A stretch of DNA of 6,695 bases, taken from the NCBI GenBank assembly GCA_009778265.1, contig WRKA01000137.1:1-6695 (forward strand), given 5' to 3'. Shown here in pieces: positions 5,221 to 6,695 of the stretch; position 1 is the stretch's first letter; every line of letters starts with the position of its first letter. Made by a program: the position numbers and the translations under genes. The notes under the pieces were generated by a model. It worked only from the letters and a program-made list of their open reading frames with translations, made no database searches and was not told the origin of the DNA. The DNA comes from Methanomassiliicoccaceae archaeon. Lineage in GTDB: Archaea; Thermoplasmatota; Thermoplasmata; Methanomassiliicoccales; Methanomethylophilaceae.

Positions 5221-5290
5221 CGGATGACCGAGGGCCGTTGTAATTTCAATATTGCTAAAGTATGTGATCGTATTTATTATTTTAATTAAA

Positions 5291-5315
5291 AATAGTGTAA
5301 TTAAGTATTACTATT
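5291..5315. repeat. Imperfect inverted repeat in the AbiE leader
   Basis: AATAGTGTAAT (5291-5301) faces ATTACTATT (5307-5315), complementary except for a two-base bulge. A further CACTATT at 5336-5342 is the perfect complement of AATAGTG at 5291-5297. It shares AGTGTAATT with the element upstream of the HAD gene. Possible operator or RNA hairpin. Confidence 0.35.
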
Positions 5316-5378
5316 TTGTCTAATATGCTCAAATTCACTATTATATTACAAAAATTTAGAAGAAATTATCATTATTAA

Positions 5379-5390
5379 ATAGTTAACTAT
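5379..5390. promoter_or_regulatory. 12-bp palindrome, candidate AbiEi operator
   Basis: ATAGTTAACTAT is a perfect palindrome 25 bases upstream of the AbiEi TATA box. Its 8-bp core AGTTAACT recurs at 5450-5457, over codons 2-4 of abiEi, so two copies flank the promoter. AbiEi antitoxins are known to repress their own operon by binding inverted repeats. Confidence 0.45.
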
Positions 5391-5414
5391 ACAAATAATA
5401 TTAAATAAACATAA

Positions 5415-5423
5415 TTAATATAT
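5415..5423 (+). promoter_or_regulatory. TATA box for the AbiE operon
   Basis: TTAATATAT is centred 26-27 bases before the ATG at 5446. It overlaps the right arm of another inverted repeat, ATATTAA (5398-5404) with TTAATAT (5415-5421). In such AT-rich sequence that repeat may be chance. Confidence 0.6.
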
Positions 5424-5445
5424 GCAAAAAAATAAATAAAAATTA

Positions 5446-6141
5446 ATGCAGTTAACTTTGAATACAGAAATTATTGCGGATATGATGTGTATGAAAGAAA
5501 GAGTGGTCGACAAGGAGGAATTGATCGGCCGGCTGCTGAAAAGATTCGGAGAGAACGCACCCATATTCATATCGGAGATCGCTGAAGAATGGGGAGAGTA
5601 TTCGCGCTCCAGAGTGTTCCAGCTGCTGAGAGAGATGCTGAAGGACGGAATGATCGCAAAAGGAGATAACGGCATTTATTATCTTCCCACGGTAACACTT
5701 ACGGGTCAGCGATCCGTATTAGGTCACGAAGATATTATCGACAAGAGATTCATTTACAGCGGAGACGATATCTTCGGATATTATTCCGGCCTCTCTCTTC
5801 TGAACGGTCTGCACTTGACAACGCAGATGCCGTTCCGGATAGAACTTGTAACATCCAACGCGTCGGCAACGGTCCGGAAGATCGAAGTGGACGGTTTTCC
5901 GATAACGGTCCGCAGATCGAAAGTGAAGATCAGCAAAAAGAACGTTTATGCGCTGATGCTTCTTGAAGCATTCACGGAAATGCGCCGGCCGCTGAAAGGA
6001 AGAGAGATCGTATATATGAAGGAATTCGCAGAGTCCAGGAAGATCAGAAAAGAAGACGTCGTCCGATATTCGAGATACTTCCCGCTGTACACGATGAAGA
6101 GCATACTGGATACGGGGTTGGACAATGTATTTACACGATGA
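5446..6141 (+). CDS. abiEi: AbiEi-like antitoxin / transcriptional regulator (231 aa)
   Basis: Antitoxin half of a type IV toxin-antitoxin (AbiE-like) pair. An N-terminal winged helix-turn-helix spans about residues 38-83: IFISEIAEEWG, then SRSRVFQLLREMLKDGMI and the wing ending GIYYLP. The GIYYLP after the wing is typical of AbiEi and DUF6088-like proteins. A second part (about 105-160) has YSGLSLLNGLHLTTQMP followed by beta strands ending ITVRRSKV, as in the AbiEi C-terminal domain thought to counter the toxin. Family members neutralise the toxin without stable binding and repress their own promoter. The ATG at 5446 fits a TATA box 26-27 bases before it; ATGs at 5482, 5485 and 5491 are weaker alternatives. 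The toxin gene overlaps its 3' end by 17 bases in the +1 frame. Family-level sequence search would settle the exact subfamily. Confidence 0.85.
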   Translation: MQLTLNTEIIADMMCMKERVVDKEELIGRLLKRFGENAPIFISEIAEEWGEYSRSRVFQLLREMLKDGMIAKGDNGIYYLPTVTLTGQRSVLGHEDIIDKRFIYSGDDIFGYYSGLSLLNGLHLTTQMPFRIELVTSNASATVRKIEVDGFPITVRRSKVKISKKNVYALMLLEAFTEMRRPLKGREIVYMKEFAESRKIRKEDVVRYSRYFPLYTMKSILDTGLDNVFTR

Positions 6142-6695
6142 TACTGAAAGATTCAAAGAATTGATCGTGGAATGCAGCAAAAAAATGCGTATTCCTCGTT
6201 CTGTGATCGAGAAGGACTATTTCGTCACCATTTTCCTAAAACATTTGTCGGAGGCCGAACCGCAAACGGTCTTCAAAGGAGGAACATGCCTCTCCAAATG
6301 TTTCGGACTTATCGACCGGTTCTCCGAGGATATAGACATAACGATGGGGCCGAAAGTAACAAAGAAACAAAGGCGAGATATGAAATACCATATCATTAAC
6401 GTTGCATGCGCTCTCGGAATGAAACATATGAACGCTGATACCGTTTACAGCAGAAGCGTATATGCGCAACACGAGATATCGTATCCTTCGAACTTCGTCA
6501 GCAGAACGTTGAGGCCCGTACTGATGGTCGAAACGTACTTCCGTCCGATATCCTTTCCTACACTCATAATGCCGGCTTCGTCCCTGCTCTGTGAATATCT
6601 GAGCAGTACGGGATCGGATAATGTGATCTCCGAATTCGGCCTCGAACCGTTCGATGTCGCCGTTCAGCCTTTGAAGATCACCTTTATCGACAAAC
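6125..6695 (+). CDS. abiEii: AbiEii-like nucleotidyltransferase toxin (partial, first 190 aa)
   Basis: Toxin half of the AbiE-like pair, a DNA-polymerase-beta-fold nucleotidyltransferase. Visible motifs are IEKDYFV (28-34), the typical opening of the family; KGGTCLSK (51-58), the nucleotide-binding GG-T loop; and DRFSEDIDI (64-72), with metal-binding D69 and D71 of the hDhD motif. At the cut end comes PLKITFIDK (182-190), matching the conserved TF-DK segment with a catalytic-type lysine. Related toxins (AbiEii, MenT) transfer nucleotides, for MenT onto tRNA acceptor ends; the target here is unknown. The ATG at 6125 overlaps abiEi by 17 bases, pointing to translational coupling from the abiEi message. 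No separate promoter is seen, and the upstream GGGGTTGGA is only a weak Shine-Dalgarno. The frame is open to the window end, so the C-terminal helical region is missing. Confidence 0.88.
   Translation, partial: MYLHDDTERFKELIVECSKKMRIPRSVIEKDYFVTIFLKHLSEAEPQTVFKGGTCLSKCFGLIDRFSEDIDITMGPKVTKKQRRDMKYHIINVACALGMKHMNADTVYSRSVYAQHEISYPSNFVSRTLRPVLMVETYFRPISFPTLIMPASSLLCEYLSSTGSDNVISEFGLEPFDVAVQPLKITFIDK

Larger units (their letters stand above)
5221..5445. other. AT-rich intergenic region before the AbiE pair
   Basis: After about 5240 the composition falls abruptly to nearly pure A+T, unlike the roughly even composition of the flanking genes. No open frame or RNA gene is convincing. It holds a T-rich stretch, several inverted repeats and the AbiEi TATA box. 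This composition is common at promoters of acquired defence modules. Confidence 0.7.

Noticed and set aside
4497..5249. Long minus-strand open frame antisense to the HAD gene
   Set aside because: Serine-rich shadow translation; the plus frame carries all four HAD motifs.
5221..5445. CRISPR array or phage attachment site in the AT-rich region
   Set aside because: No regularly spaced repeats of suitable length and no tRNA fragment duplicate; the repeats seen are short and fit promoter operators.
6172..6472. Short open frames on both strands at the window end
   Set aside because: They overlap the AbiEii-like frame, which is open to the window edge and carries clear nucleotidyltransferase motifs.

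Overview
The window looks like a euryarchaeal chromosome, most likely a Thermoplasmata relative such as a Methanomassiliicoccales-type methanogen. This is inferred from several things. Almost every protein gene has an archaeal TATA box centred about 25-27 bases before its start codon, with no ribosome binding site, which indicates leaderless mRNAs. There are two intron-containing tRNAs, an eL41 ribosomal protein, and a DUF169 protein of the kind common in methanogens. The exact lineage cannot be fixed from this sequence alone.

Positions 1-366, minus strand: a compact translation-related cluster that a protein-ORF view misses. In transcription order it is tRNA-Arg(TCT), whose T-loop carries a 24-nt intron in a perfect bulge-helix-bulge (BHB) fold; then a 35-codon eL41 gene with its own Shine-Dalgarno; then tRNA-Trp(CCA), whose 3' half lies outside the window. 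The Trp intron encodes a complete box C/D 2'-O-methylation guide whose D guide aims at C34 of its own tRNA.

Positions 474-4339, minus strand: five genes. They are a small basic hypothetical protein, a six-helix membrane protein ending in an amber codon in frame with that small gene, an amidohydrolase-2 family metal hydrolase, a class I/II PLP aminotransferase, and a DUF169 protein. Each has its own TATA box, so they read as a string of separately started genes rather than one strict operon. A hairpin plus T-run ends the DUF169 transcript, and its T-run doubles as the TATA box of the aminotransferase.

Positions 4340-4530: a divergent promoter region with several dyads, including two copies of a 20-bp element upstream of a HAD-family phosphatase (4531-5202, plus strand).

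Positions 5203-6695: a very AT-rich, repeat-laden intergenic stretch leads into an AbiEi-like winged-helix antitoxin and an overlapping AbiEii-like nucleotidyltransferase toxin cut by the window end. This is a type IV toxin-antitoxin or abortive-infection pair, with candidate autorepression operators. The AT-rich leader contrasts with its surroundings and marks the start of a probable accessory segment.
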